This document shows positions 39,549 to 49,076 of a stretch of 64,000 nucleotides of DNA, one piece after another; position 1 is the first letter of the stretch; each line of letters begins with the position of its first letter. Below the pieces are notes generated by a model. That model ran no database searches. It saw nothing but the letters and a program-made list of their open reading frames with translations, and had not been told where the DNA came from. This DNA is from Chloroflexota bacterium. Lineage in GTDB: Bacteria > Chloroflexota > Anaerolineae > UBA1429. The stretch covers positions 27,533-91,532 of the forward strand of contig DUUT01000098.1 of assembly GCA_012841405.1 (NCBI GenBank), in the 5' to 3' direction. Both the position numbers and the translations under genes were made by a program.

Positions 39549-41204
39549 ATGATGCGCAAACGCATGGGATTGTTCGTGTCACTCCTGGTCCTCGTGGCCA
39601 TGATCCTGGCTGCATGTCAGCCGGTGGCGACGACGCCGGGCGCTGAGGTGCCCACGGCGTTGCCCGAGGCTGGCGAAGAGACCCCCGGTGCCGTGGTGCC
39701 TCCGGAAGAGACACCGGCGGAGGTCGAGACGCCTGAGGCGGAGGTGACGCCGGAGGAAACGCCCGTAGAGGGCGTAACGCCGGAGGAGACGCCGGCCGAA
39801 ACCCCCGAAGCAGAGATGACACCGGAGGAGACGCCGGCCGAGACCCCCGAGGCGGAGGAAACCCCGGCCGAGACGCCCGAGGCGGGGGTGACACCGGAGG
39901 CGACCCCGGCAGAGGGTGAGGCGGTGGCGACCCTCGAGCCCCCCACGCCCGAAGACGTCCTCGCCATCGTCGGTGATGAGGACATCTCGGGGCAAACCGT
40001 CTCGTTCCTCGCCCAGTGGGGCGGTAGCGAGCAGGAGAGCTTTTTGGCCATGGTCGCCCCCTGGGAGGAGGCCACGGGCGCAACGGTAGAGTACGAGGGC
40101 ACCCGCGACACCACGGCGGTGCTCACGACGCGTATCCAGGCCGGTAATCCGCCGGACATCTCTGGCATCCCCGGCCCCGGGCAGCTCATCGAGTTCGGCC
40201 GGGCGGGCAACCTCGTCGACCTGAGCACGTTCATCGATACGGACGAGTTCACCCAGCAATATGGCGAGTCCTGGGTCGAGTTGGGCAGCGTCGACGGTAC
40301 GCACTATGGCGTCTTTATGAAGGTGAGTGTCAAGAGCCTCGTGTGGTACCGCCCCGACGTGTTCGCCGAGCGCGGCTGGACCATGCCCACGACGTGGGAT
40401 GAGCTCATCGCCCTGTCGGACGAGATCGTCGCCGCTGGGGAGACGCCCTGGTGCATCGGGCTCGAGAGCGCCGCCACGAGTGGGTGGCCGGGAACGGACT
40501 GGATCGAAGACATCATGCTGCGCACCGCCGCCCCCGAAACCTACGATCAGTGGTGGATGCACGAGATCCCCTGGACCGACGAATCGGTGCGCAACGCCTG
40601 GGAGATGTTTGGCACCATCGCCGCGAACGAGGACTATGTCCAGGGCGGCACCACCGGCGAACTGGCCACGAACTTTGGCGAGTCGCCCTTCCCCATGTTC
40701 CAGGATCCCCCCGGATGCTACATGCACCGGCAGGCATCGTTCATCACCGACTTTATCCAGCAGCAGTTCCCTGACCTCCAAGCGGGCACGGACTATACCT
40801 TCTTTGTTCTCCCGCCCGTCGACGAGCAGTTCGGCGCGCCGATCCTGAGCGCCGGTGACTTGCTGGCCATGTTCAACGACACGCCGGCGGCACGATCGCT
40901 GATGACCTGGCTCGCCTCGGCCGAGGCGCAACAGATCTGGGCCAACCGCGGCGGCTTCCTCGCCGCCAACACCGAGGTCGCACCGGAGGTCTACCCCGAT
41001 CCCATCTTCCAGGAGATGGCCCAGTTGCTGCAGGAGGCCGAGACGGTGCGCTTTGACGCCTCGGACCTCATGCCAGCGGCCGTCCAGGAGGCCTTCCTCG
41101 GCGGCATCCTCGAGTTCGTCCCCAACCCGGATGGGCTCGACAGCATCTTGCAGAACATCGAGTCCGTCGCAGAGGGCGCCTACCAGGAACAGGCAGCACA
41201 GTAG
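39549..41204 (+). CDS. ABC transporter sugar-binding lipoprotein
   Basis: 551 residues. Signal peptide ending in lipobox LAAC (mature N-terminus CQPVATTP), then a long Glu/Pro/Thr spacer of repeated ETPAETPEAE-type units (about residues 40-130), then a type 1 extracellular solute-binding domain like alpha-glucoside binders (FLAQWGGSEQESFLAMV, WYRPDVFAERGWTMPTTWDELIALSDEI, WANRGGFLAANT). Binds a sugar outside the membrane for the two permeases downstream. GGAGG lies against the ATG at 39549, and ATG 39552 is equally possible. The spacer lets it reach past a thick surface layer (inference). Confidence 0.9.
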   Translation: MMRKRMGLFVSLLVLVAMILAACQPVATTPGAEVPTALPEAGEETPGAVVPPEETPAEVETPEAEVTPEETPVEGVTPEETPAETPEAEMTPEETPAETPEAEETPAETPEAGVTPEATPAEGEAVATLEPPTPEDVLAIVGDEDISGQTVSFLAQWGGSEQESFLAMVAPWEEATGATVEYEGTRDTTAVLTTRIQAGNPPDISGIPGPGQLIEFGRAGNLVDLSTFIDTDEFTQQYGESWVELGSVDGTHYGVFMKVSVKSLVWYRPDVFAERGWTMPTTWDELIALSDEIVAAGETPWCIGLESAATSGWPGTDWIEDIMLRTAAPETYDQWWMHEIPWTDESVRNAWEMFGTIAANEDYVQGGTTGELATNFGESPFPMFQDPPGCYMHRQASFITDFIQQQFPDLQAGTDYTFFVLPPVDEQFGAPILSAGDLLAMFNDTPAARSLMTWLASAEAQQIWANRGGFLAANTEVAPEVYPDPIFQEMAQLLQEAETVRFDASDLMPAAVQEAFLGGILEFVPNPDGLDSILQNIESVAEGAYQEQAAQ

Positions 41205-41213
41205 GATCTCTGC

Positions 41214-41241
41214 GGGGGGTGCGCCCGGGGGCGCACCCCCC
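41214..41241 (+). terminator. Strong intercistronic hairpin
   Basis: GGGGGGTGCGCC (41214-41225) and GGCGCACCCCCC (41230-41241), a perfect 12-bp stem with a CGGG loop, between the binding-protein gene and the first permease. Such hairpins often raise binding-protein mRNA over permease mRNA. Confidence 0.7.
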
Positions 41242-41263
41242 ACTCGCGAATGGGGAAGAGCCG

Positions 41264-42127
41264 ATGAGAACAGCTCGGGGCCTCCCGTGGCTCTATGTGG
41301 CGCCAGCGATCATCTTTCTGCTGGCGTTCTTGGTCTACCCCGCAGTCGACACTCTGCGCATCAGCTTTCTCGGGCGGAACGCCCAGGGCTACGTGGGGCT
41401 AGACAACTATATCTATGCCTTTACCTCGCCCGAGATGCACGTCGCCTTTCGTAACAACTTTATCTACTGGCTCATCTTTGCCACCGGCTTTGTCGTGCTG
41501 GGCGGCCTGATCATCGCCGTGCTAGCCGATCTGGTGCGCTACGAGTCGATCTTCAAGTCGATCATCTTTTTACCGCAGGCGATCTCGTTCGTCGGTGCCG
41601 GCGTCATCTGGCGCTTTGTATACGACTTTCGTCCGCAGCTCGGGGTGATAAACGCCGTGCTCGACGGCCTGCTCCCCAACTATCGCCCCATCGGCTGGCT
41701 GGTGAACCCACGCACGGCCACAGCGGCCCTGATCCTCATTTTCATCTGGATGTGGACCGGCTTTGCCATGGTGATCCTCTCGGCGGCGCTCAAAGGCATC
41801 CCCAAAGAGATCCTCGAGGCGGCGCGCACCGATGGCGCCAACGCCTGGCAGACCTTTTGGTACATCCAGGTGCCGATGGTCGCCTCGACCATCGGCGTGG
41901 TGACGACCACGGTGATCATCTTTGTGCTCAAGGTGTTCGACCTCGTCTATGTGATGACCGCCGGCCGCTATGACACGAACGTGATGGCCAACCAGATGTA
42001 CCGGGAGCTGTATGTGATCCGCCACTTTGGTCGCTCCAGCGCCATCGCCGTCATTCTGCTCCTGGCCATCACCCCGATGATGTTCATCAACATCCGGCGC
42101 TTCCGCGAACAGGAGGCGCTGCGATGA
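41264..42127 (+). CDS. ABC sugar transporter permease 1 (MalF type)
   Basis: 287 residues, six helices. N-terminus LPWLYVAPAIIFLLAFLVYPAVDTLRISF is typical of sugar permeases, and the EAA loop reads EILEAARTDGANAWQTFWYIQVPM. GGGGAAGAG precedes the ATG at 41264. It overlaps the next gene by four bases. Confidence 0.93.
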   Translation: MRTARGLPWLYVAPAIIFLLAFLVYPAVDTLRISFLGRNAQGYVGLDNYIYAFTSPEMHVAFRNNFIYWLIFATGFVVLGGLIIAVLADLVRYESIFKSIIFLPQAISFVGAGVIWRFVYDFRPQLGVINAVLDGLLPNYRPIGWLVNPRTATAALILIFIWMWTGFAMVILSAALKGIPKEILEAARTDGANAWQTFWYIQVPMVASTIGVVTTTVIIFVLKVFDLVYVMTAGRYDTNVMANQMYRELYVIRHFGRSSAIAVILLLAITPMMFINIRRFREQEALR

Positions 42128-43068
42128 GCCTGTCCTCGGCGCCCCAGGATAGCTATGCTGCGGAGGCATCCGATGACACCACGCGCCCGCGCACGGTGAG
42201 CGCGACGGCACGGTCGCCGCTGCAGCGCTTTGTCGCCCGCCTGCCGCTCCACCTCGTCATCATCGCCATCGCCATCCTCTGGCTCGTGCCCACCGTCGGG
42301 CTGTTGGTGAGCTCGTTCCGCACGCCGCAGGCGATCCGCTCCACCGGTTGGTGGACGGTGTTCGAGGACCTGTTCGCCGGTGAGCAGTGGACGCTGCAGA
42401 ACTATGACGTCGTGCTGAACACCCAGGGCCTCCTCCAAGCGTTTCGCAACAGCCTCTACGTGACCGTCCCGGGGACGCTGCTGCCCGTGCTCGTCGCCGC
42501 ATCCGCTGCCTTTGCGCTGGCCTGGATGGACTTTCGCGGCCGGCAGACGCTGTTCGTCGTCATCATCGCCCTCATCGTGGTGCCGCTCCAGGTGACGTTC
42601 ATCCCCGTGCTGCGGATGTTCAACCGCCTGGGCATCACTGGGAGCTTTATCGCCATCTGGCTCGCCCACACGGGCTATGGGCTGCCCTTTGCCATCTATT
42701 TGCTGCGCAACTTTTTCGGGTCGCTGCCGCGGGACCTGTTCGAGTCGGCCTACCTGGATGGCGCCTCGCAGTGGCAAGCCTTCACCCGCTTGGCCCTGCC
42801 CCTCTCGGTGCCCTCGCTGGCCGCCCTGATCATCTTTCAATTCCTATGGGTCTGGAACGACCTGCTGGTCGCGTTGATCTACCTGGGCGGTACGCCGCGG
42901 GTGGCTCCCCTCACGGTGATCGTGGCCAACCTGGTGAACTCGCTGGGCGCCGAATGGCACCTGCTCCCCTCGGCGGCATTCATCGCCATGGTCTTGCCGC
43001 TGATCGTCTTCTTGTCGCTCCAGCGCTACTTTGTGCGCGGCATCCTGGCCGGGTCCGTCAAGGGATAG
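42124..43068 (+). CDS. ABC sugar transporter permease 2 (MalG type)
   Basis: 314 residues, six helices, with EAA loop DLFESAYLDGASQWQAFTRLALPLSVP and the MalG-type ending FVRGILAGSVKG. ATGA overlap with permease 1 shows coupled translation. No ATP-binding subunit follows: the next feature is a tRNA, so an ATPase from elsewhere (MsmK type) must serve this importer. Confidence 0.93.
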   Translation: MSLSSAPQDSYAAEASDDTTRPRTVSATARSPLQRFVARLPLHLVIIAIAILWLVPTVGLLVSSFRTPQAIRSTGWWTVFEDLFAGEQWTLQNYDVVLNTQGLLQAFRNSLYVTVPGTLLPVLVAASAAFALAWMDFRGRQTLFVVIIALIVVPLQVTFIPVLRMFNRLGITGSFIAIWLAHTGYGLPFAIYLLRNFFGSLPRDLFESAYLDGASQWQAFTRLALPLSVPSLAALIIFQFLWVWNDLLVALIYLGGTPRVAPLTVIVANLVNSLGAEWHLLPSAAFIAMVLPLIVFLSLQRYFVRGILAGSVKG

Positions 43069-43074
43069 GGGGAT

Positions 43075-43103
43075 TTGACGCTCCCCAGGCGCCATGCTAT
43101 ACT
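43075..43103 (+). promoter_or_regulatory. Promoter of tRNA-Thr
   Basis: TTGACG (43075-43080), 17 bases, TATACT (43098-43103), ending 53 bases before the tRNA. Confidence 0.82.
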
Positions 43104-43156
43104 GTCGCCCGCTGTGGCCAAGCGTCTTTGGCGCATGTGGCGCAGCAGAGGATGGT

Positions 43157-43229
43157 GCCACCCTAGCTCAATCGGCAGAGCAGACGCTTCGTAAGCGCCA
43201 GGTTTCGAGTTCAACTCTCGAGGGTGGCT
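43157..43229 (+). tRNA. tRNA-Thr (CGU)
   Basis: A 73-base cloverleaf: acceptor GCCACCC/GGGTGGC, D arm GCTC/GAGC, anticodon loop TTCGTAA (anticodon CGU, reads ACG), T arm TCGAG-TTCAACT-CTCGA. Discriminator base U; CCA is not encoded. The anticodon stem GACGC/GCGCC has one A-C mismatch at its second pair. Confidence 0.94.
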
Positions 43230-43233
43230 CACT

Positions 43234-43277
43234 GAGCGCCTCCCTGCGCGTCACAGGGAGGCGCTCTTGTTGTTCTT
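43234..43277 (+). terminator. Intrinsic terminator of tRNA-Thr
   Basis: GAGCGCCTCCCTG (43234-43246) and CAGGGAGGCGCTC (43254-43266) form a perfect 13-bp stem with a 7-base loop, followed by the T-rich TTGTTGTTCTT. Confidence 0.92.
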
Positions 43278-43400
43278 CCCCCCTCTCTTTGCGTCCCGAG
43301 CCTCCCCGCGCTATACTTATGTCTCCTATCCCAGGCAGCGGTGCTCACCGAGCCCGCTGCCCGCGCATGGTAGTCGACGGCGCGTGTGGAGCAGATCGCC

Positions 43401-45509
43401 ATGAAAGATGACAGCGGGGCGCCGCGCTGGCAGAACACCCTGCGCGAGCGCCTGACGAAACATGATCCCACGAGTACCGTGTCGGGCACGTCCGGGCCTA
43501 CCCTCGAGCAGGTACTCGAGCCCGCCACGCAGCCCCCCCGCTTGACGAATGATCGTTTGCTCCTCATCATCGGCGCCACGATCGCCCTCCTGGCCATTGG
43601 CCTCGGCGTGCTCGCCGCGCGGTGGGGCCGCGGATGGGTCGTCGGTGAGTTGCCCCTGTTCGTGCCCGCCATCTCGAGCTTTACAGCCCTCGCCGCCGCC
43701 AGCGTCTCCTTTTCGACCATGGGGCGGTACCGCGTCCTTGGCGATCCCACCGCCTTCTGGGTAGGGCTGGCCTTTGGCGTCATGAGCATCCTGTACGCCG
43801 TCTATGTGTTGACCTGGCCCGACCTGGGCCCCGGTGAGGGCACCGTCCTCCGCACCCTTCCGAACACCTCGGTGTGGGTCTTTGACCTGGCCATGGCCCT
43901 GACGGGCGCCCTGCTCTTTCCCGCCTCCCTGGCATCCTGGCCCACACCCGCCACGCGCTCGGTGGCCCGGCTGCTGGCCATCGTCTGCCTCGGCATCGCC
44001 GCCCTCGTGGGCATCTTGGTGGTGGTATTCGAGCTCTCCCTGCCCCCCCTCGTCATCGGCAGTCACTTTACACCGGCGAGCCACGCTCTGACCGGGGCGC
44101 TCGTCGCGCTGTACGGCGGCGGCGCCGCGCTATCGACCAGGCGCTATCGCCGGTCGGGGGATGCCCTTCTCGGGCACGTCGCCCTCTTCCAGGCGGCCGC
44201 GGCGTTCGCCGTCTTTGCCTTTATCCTCAGCGACAAGCGGTACGACCCCTGGTGGTACTCCAGCCGGCTCATCGTCGCGGGCGTGGTGGTCACCGTGCTC
44301 TTTGGGACGCTCGGAGGCTACGTCGGCCTCTATCGCCTCGAGCGTGAGCGCGCGCGCACCCTCGACCGCCAGCGCGCGCTCCTGTACGCCGTGATCGAAC
44401 AGATGCCCGCCGGGGTAGTCATCGCCGAGGCGCCCTCCGGTCGCGTCCTGGTGGTGAACGCGCGCATGGCCCAGCTCTTCCGCCGGCCGGACCTGCCCGC
44501 CAACGCCCTCGAGGATCACCCGAGCCGCCAGGGATTCCATCCCGACGGCCGGCCGTACCCCGCCGATGAGTGGCCATTGAGCCGGACCATCCGATATGGT
44601 GAGGTGGTGCGCGGCGAAGAGATCACCATCCTCCGCGGCGATGGCACCTACGGCGTCGTATCGGTGAACGGTGCTCCCGTGCGCGATCGTGATGGGCGCA
44701 TCATCGCGGGGGTGATCATCGACCTCGATATCACCGAGCGCCAGGCCGCCGAGGAGGCGCTCCGCGAGCGCGAGCGCCAGTTGCGCGAGCTGAACGACGA
44801 GCTGGAGGATCGCGTCGTCGAGCGCACCCAGCAGCTCCGCGCCCTCGCCGCCGACCTGACCATGGCCGAGGAGCGCAAGCGGCGACGGCTCGCCCAGGTC
44901 TTGCACGACGACCTCCAACAGGTGCTCGCCGCGGCTACCTTCCATCTCGAGCGCCTGCGCCTCCAGGCGGACGCCACAAATGACGGCCATGACCTCGACG
45001 AGCCCCTCAGCTTGCTGCGCCAGGCAATCCTCACCTCGCGCACGCTGACCTCCGAGCTGAGCCCCACCATCCTCTACGAGATGGGCCTGCTGCCCGCCCT
45101 GCACTGGCTGGGGCGCCAGATGGAGGAGCAGTACGGGCTCCAGGTGACCGTCCACGGTGAGGAGCGCACCCCGGCCCTACCGATTCCGGAGGACATCGAG
45201 GTGTTCCTCTTCCAGGCCGCCCGTGAGCTGCTCTTCAACGTAGTCAAGCATGCCGAGACCGACGGCGCAACGCTCGACCTCACCTACCCCACACCCGAGA
45301 GCATCGCCATGACGGTCACCGACACCGGCCGTGGCTTTGTCCCCACGCCGCTGACGGGGCATGGCCAGGCGCCCATGGGCTACGGGCTGTTTGGCGTCTC
45401 CGAGCGCCTGCAGCTCATTGGAGGCCGCATGCGCATCGATAGCGCCCCGGGGCGTGGCACAAAGGTCTCCCTCGTCGTACCGCTGCCCCACACCGATGCC
45501 CAAGCATAG
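43401..45509 (+). CDS. Membrane sensor histidine kinase, NarX/LytS type
   Basis: 702 residues. An N-terminal membrane sensor with about eight helices (residues 50-325) is followed by a PAS domain (about 330-450), a coiled coil, and a HisKA_3 module with phospho-accepting His-502 in LAQVLHDDLQQVL. The ATPase has FNVVKHAE (N box) and GYGLFGVSERLQLIGG, ending in APGRGTKVSLVVPL. Autophosphorylates and passes phosphate to a NarL-type regulator. A TATACT box at 43312-43317 could be its -10. GTG 43386 in the same frame is an alternative start. No response regulator follows directly; a related hybrid kinase lies 143 bases downstream. Confidence 0.92.
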   Translation: MKDDSGAPRWQNTLRERLTKHDPTSTVSGTSGPTLEQVLEPATQPPRLTNDRLLLIIGATIALLAIGLGVLAARWGRGWVVGELPLFVPAISSFTALAAASVSFSTMGRYRVLGDPTAFWVGLAFGVMSILYAVYVLTWPDLGPGEGTVLRTLPNTSVWVFDLAMALTGALLFPASLASWPTPATRSVARLLAIVCLGIAALVGILVVVFELSLPPLVIGSHFTPASHALTGALVALYGGGAALSTRRYRRSGDALLGHVALFQAAAAFAVFAFILSDKRYDPWWYSSRLIVAGVVVTVLFGTLGGYVGLYRLERERARTLDRQRALLYAVIEQMPAGVVIAEAPSGRVLVVNARMAQLFRRPDLPANALEDHPSRQGFHPDGRPYPADEWPLSRTIRYGEVVRGEEITILRGDGTYGVVSVNGAPVRDRDGRIIAGVIIDLDITERQAAEEALRERERQLRELNDELEDRVVERTQQLRALAADLTMAEERKRRRLAQVLHDDLQQVLAAATFHLERLRLQADATNDGHDLDEPLSLLRQAILTSRTLTSELSPTILYEMGLLPALHWLGRQMEEQYGLQVTVHGEERTPALPIPEDIEVFLFQAARELLFNVVKHAETDGATLDLTYPTPESIAMTVTDTGRGFVPTPLTGHGQAPMGYGLFGVSERLQLIGGRMRIDSAPGRGTKVSLVVPLPHTDAQA

Positions 45510-45651
45510 AAGGGACATCATGCCTGCTGTTTTTCTCTTGTTACGCTGGAATACTCGGCGATGGACGAGACCGGGGCGCGGCGAAGCAGCGCGGGCCTCG
45601 TCGAACCGCGCCGCGGGAGCGCCGCCGAGCTGATGGAATGCGAGCCTTACG

Positions 45652-48576
45652 ATGAGCCCCAACCTAGCCACTGAGCACAATACACCCCTGCGCCGGCGCG
45701 TCCAGGCGCTGACCGCCGAGGTGACGCGCCTGCGCCAAGAGATCGACGACCACCGCGAGCTCTTTGCGGCCATGGATGAGGGCTTTGCCCTCCTGGAGGT
45801 CCTCCTCGACGCTGCCGGGCGCCCCGTCGACCTGCGTCCGATCGAGGTGAGCCACGCCTTTGCCGCCCAGCTCGGCGCCCGCCCCGAGGCCGTCGTCGGG
45901 CGCACGCTCCGCCAACTGCTGCCCGGCATCGCCCCCTGGTGGATCGAAACGCTCTCTCCCGTAGCGCTCTCCGGCCAGTCAGCGCGCGTGGAGCATTCCG
46001 GCACGATCACCGGCCACCACTACGATGTGCACGCCTGGAGCCCCAGGCCCGGCCTGTGCGCCGTGCTGACCCGCGATGTCACCGAGCAGCGACGCGCCGA
46101 GGAGCAGCGGCGCGCTTCGGAGCGTCGCCTCGAGCAGAACCTGGCGGGCATGACCCGCCTTCAAACGCTCAGCACGCAGCTCCTGCGGGTGGACGAGATG
46201 GAACCGCTGCTGTACGAGATTCTCGCGGCCGCGGCAGAGCTCACCGGCACCGACAGGGGCAACCTCCAGCTCGTGGACGCCGCGACGGACAAGCTCTACA
46301 TCGTGGTACACCACGGGCTCAGCGAGCGCTATGTCCGCCGCTTTGCGACGCAGAGCTGTGCCGCGGCGTGTGAGGCGGCCCAGCGCAGTCGGCAACGGGT
46401 CATCATCCAAGACGTGCGCCGGGAGCCAGCCCTCCAGGGCACGCTGGACCTGGAGGTCCTCGAGGGCGATGGCATCCGCGCGATCCTGTCGACGCCACTC
46501 ATCACCCGGGATGGGCGTCTGGTGGGCATGCTCAACAGCCACTTTCCCACCCCCTACGAGCCCACCGAGGACGCCCTGCGCTTCGTCGACCTGTTGGCGC
46601 GCATGGCGGCGGACCTCATCGAGCGCGCCCAGGCACGCGACGCGCTGCGCGCCAGTGAGGCCCGCTTCCGCGAGCTGGCTGACGCCATGCCGCAGCTCGT
46701 GTGGACGGCGCAGCCCGATGGCACCGTGGACTATTGCAACCGGCGCCACCGCGAGTTCGACGGCCTGCGGCGCGTTGGCCAGCGATGGGAGTGGCTGCCC
46801 ATGCTCCATCCGGACGACGTCGCCGCCACCGCCGAGGCCTGGCAGCGGGCCATCGCCACCGGGACGACCTACCAGATCGAACACCGCGCACGGCGCACCG
46901 ATGGCAGCTACCGCTGGTACCTCAGCCGTGCCGTGCCTGCGCGCGACGCCGAGGGGCGCATTCACAAGTGGTATGGCACCACCACCGATATCCACGACTC
47001 CAAGGTGGCAGAACGGGCGCGGCGTGAGAGCGAAGAGCGCTTTCGCAGCGTGCTGGAGAACTCGCGCGATGTCATCTATCGCACCAACCTGCACACGGGG
47101 TGCTATGAGTATCTCAGTCCCTCAGTTAAGGCGCTCACGGGCTACACGGAGGAAGAGTTGCTGGCGATGCCCGCAGCATGGACACGCCAGCGCATTCACC
47201 CGGAGGATCGCCCGCGCGTTACCCGCGAGATGGATGCCCTCCAGCACCATCCACCGGGCAAGCGCAGTGCGGTCATCGAATACCGTTGGCGCCACCGGAA
47301 CGGCACCTACCGCTGGGTGAGCAACAGCTGTACGCTGCTCACCGACGCCCATGACCGGCCGCTGGCCCTCGTGGGCACGCTGCATGATCTCACCAAGCGG
47401 AAAAAGATCGAGCTACGGCTGCAGGAGCTCAACGAGACGCTCGAGCAGCGCGTCGCCGAGCGCACCCGCCAACTCCGCGCCCTAGCCGCCGAGCTCGTCG
47501 TGGCGGAGGAGCGTGAGCGACGGCGCTTGGCGCAGGTGCTCCATGATGATCTGCAGCAGACCCTGGCAGCCGTTGCCTACCGCCTGGAGCACCTGCGCAT
47601 GCAGGCGTCCTTGGTGAAGGATTCCGACGCGTTGGAGGAACCGATTGCCATGTTGCGCGAAGCGATGGAAACCTCTCGATCACTGACGACAGAGCTGAGC
47701 CCTGCCGCCCTCTTTGACAGCGGAGGCTTTCGAGTGGCGCTCCAGGGCTTGGGCCGCCGGATGGAGCAGCAGCACGGCCTGCGGGTCGTCATCCGTGCGA
47801 ACGCGCCCGCCGAAGCGCCACCGATTTCGGACGACGTCAAGATCCTCCTCTACCAGAGCGTGCGCGAGTTGCTGTTCAACGTCGTCAAGCATGCCCACAC
47901 CCGTGAGGCCACCGTGTCCATCGACCACCCCAGCGAGGACACCGTCGAGGTCGTGGTTGCCGATAGCGGGCAGGGATTCGACGTGGCGCAGCACACCGGT
48001 GCGCTCCGCTCCGCGGGGGGCTTTGGCCTGTTCAGCATCTCGGAGCGTCTCGAGTACGTGGGGGGCTCGGTGCGCATCGAGAGCGCCCCCGGGCGCGGCA
48101 CCCGCGTGGCCCTCGTCGCGCCCCTGCAACCTCTGCCGTCCTCCAATGGAAGGCGCAGCGGCTCGGCGGGCCCCGCGCTCCTGGCGGTGGAGGAGCGGGC
48201 TAGCGATGCCCGCACGCGGATCCTGTTGGCCGACGACCACGCCATCATCCGCAAGGGCCTGTTGCGCTTGCTCGAGGATCAGCCCGATTTCGTCGTGCTC
48301 GGAGAGGCGGAGGATGGGCACGCGGCCGTGGCCCTGGCCCAAGAGCTGTTGCCCGACGTCGTGCTGATGGACCTCGCCATGCCGGGCATGGACGGCATCG
48401 AGGCCACCCAGCGCATCACCGCCACCCTGCCGGGGGTGCGCGTCATCGGCCTGAGCATGTACGACGACCCGGAGAAGGAGCGCCTCATGCGTCAGGCGGG
48501 CGCCGAGGCCTATGTCACCAAGGGAGGGCCTCCCGAAGCGCTGTTTGCCGCCATACGCGCTGGCTCGCGCGAGTGA
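45652..48576 (+). CDS. Hybrid PAS/GAF histidine kinase with receiver
   Basis: 974 residues, no membrane helix. Order: coiled coil, PAS (35-150), GAF (about 165-325), two PAS/PAC (about 335-450 and 460-590), coiled coil, HisKA_3 with His-631 (LAQVLHDDLQQTL), ATPase with FNVVKHAH and GGFGLFSISERLEYVGG, then a NarL-type receiver (845-974) with phosphate site Asp-907 in VVLMDLAMPG and Lys in AYVTKGG. The receiver has no LuxR DNA-binding domain after it, unlike the NarL proteins it resembles. Its kinase core is closely related to the kinase at 43401, so the two probably arose by duplication. Confidence 0.93.
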   Translation: MSPNLATEHNTPLRRRVQALTAEVTRLRQEIDDHRELFAAMDEGFALLEVLLDAAGRPVDLRPIEVSHAFAAQLGARPEAVVGRTLRQLLPGIAPWWIETLSPVALSGQSARVEHSGTITGHHYDVHAWSPRPGLCAVLTRDVTEQRRAEEQRRASERRLEQNLAGMTRLQTLSTQLLRVDEMEPLLYEILAAAAELTGTDRGNLQLVDAATDKLYIVVHHGLSERYVRRFATQSCAAACEAAQRSRQRVIIQDVRREPALQGTLDLEVLEGDGIRAILSTPLITRDGRLVGMLNSHFPTPYEPTEDALRFVDLLARMAADLIERAQARDALRASEARFRELADAMPQLVWTAQPDGTVDYCNRRHREFDGLRRVGQRWEWLPMLHPDDVAATAEAWQRAIATGTTYQIEHRARRTDGSYRWYLSRAVPARDAEGRIHKWYGTTTDIHDSKVAERARRESEERFRSVLENSRDVIYRTNLHTGCYEYLSPSVKALTGYTEEELLAMPAAWTRQRIHPEDRPRVTREMDALQHHPPGKRSAVIEYRWRHRNGTYRWVSNSCTLLTDAHDRPLALVGTLHDLTKRKKIELRLQELNETLEQRVAERTRQLRALAAELVVAEERERRRLAQVLHDDLQQTLAAVAYRLEHLRMQASLVKDSDALEEPIAMLREAMETSRSLTTELSPAALFDSGGFRVALQGLGRRMEQQHGLRVVIRANAPAEAPPISDDVKILLYQSVRELLFNVVKHAHTREATVSIDHPSEDTVEVVVADSGQGFDVAQHTGALRSAGGFGLFSISERLEYVGGSVRIESAPGRGTRVALVAPLQPLPSSNGRRSGSAGPALLAVEERASDARTRILLADDHAIIRKGLLRLLEDQPDFVVLGEAEDGHAAVALAQELLPDVVLMDLAMPGMDGIEATQRITATLPGVRVIGLSMYDDPEKERLMRQAGAEAYVTKGGPPEALFAAIRAGSRE

Positions 48577-48607
48577 GCCCCGCGGGGCGCCGACATGTGC
48601 ACACAGC

Positions 48608-48641
48608 GAGGCGGGGGTTCCTTCCATGGAACCCCCGCCTC
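48608..48641. terminator. Hairpin after the hybrid kinase
   Basis: GAGGCGGGGGTTCC (48608-48621) pairs with GGAACCCCCGCCTC (48628-48641), a perfect 14-bp stem with a 6-base loop, between the rightward kinase and a leftward regulator gene. Confidence 0.7.
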
Positions 48642-48696
48642 ACTTCGCAGGGAACCGTCTCGCACCGCTCACCGCGTCCAGGGGCAGCCTGGCGCT

Positions 48697-48900
48697 CTAG
48701 ACGGTTGCGTTATACCGCGGCTGGCGACTCTGCTCCAGGTAATCCCGCAGCATGTCCAGACTGTACCGGCGGTGTCCCCCAGGGGTGCGGAAGGGCACAA
48801 TCCCACCTTGCTTTTCGATCTTGCTCAGCGTCAGTAGACTGATTCGCAGATACTGCGCGGCTTCCTTAGCGGTGAGTAGTGTGCGTTGCTCGAGTTCCAC
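48697..48900 (-). CDS. Excisionase/MerR-like DNA-binding protein
   Basis: 67 residues from GTG 48900, with GGAGGG 9 bases before it. Winged-helix HTH_17 pattern: LLTAKEAAQYLRISLLTLSKIEKQGGIVPFRTPGGHRRYSLDMLRDYLEQ, the layout of excisionase-type and small MerR-like regulators. No integrase nearby, so it is more likely a small transcription factor than a prophage excisionase. The leader contains ATAGTGCAAA twice (about 48930 and 48976), perhaps its own operator. Confidence 0.85.
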   Translation of the reverse strand: MELEQRTLLTAKEAAQYLRISLLTLSKIEKQGGIVPFRTPGGHRRYSLDMLRDYLEQSRQPRYNATV

Positions 48901-49076
48901 GATGCCGACCCTCCATCGTCGGGTGAAAGCAATAGTGCAAAGCCGCTCCGATCGAGACACTCAAACTACTCAAAGTATAGTGCAAACCCACTCGCATCGT
49001 GTAAAGCCATCGCCAATTCCGTGGCAACGTGCGGCGGCGCTTTGCAGGTGGGTCCACCTCCCCCCTGAAACACAAA

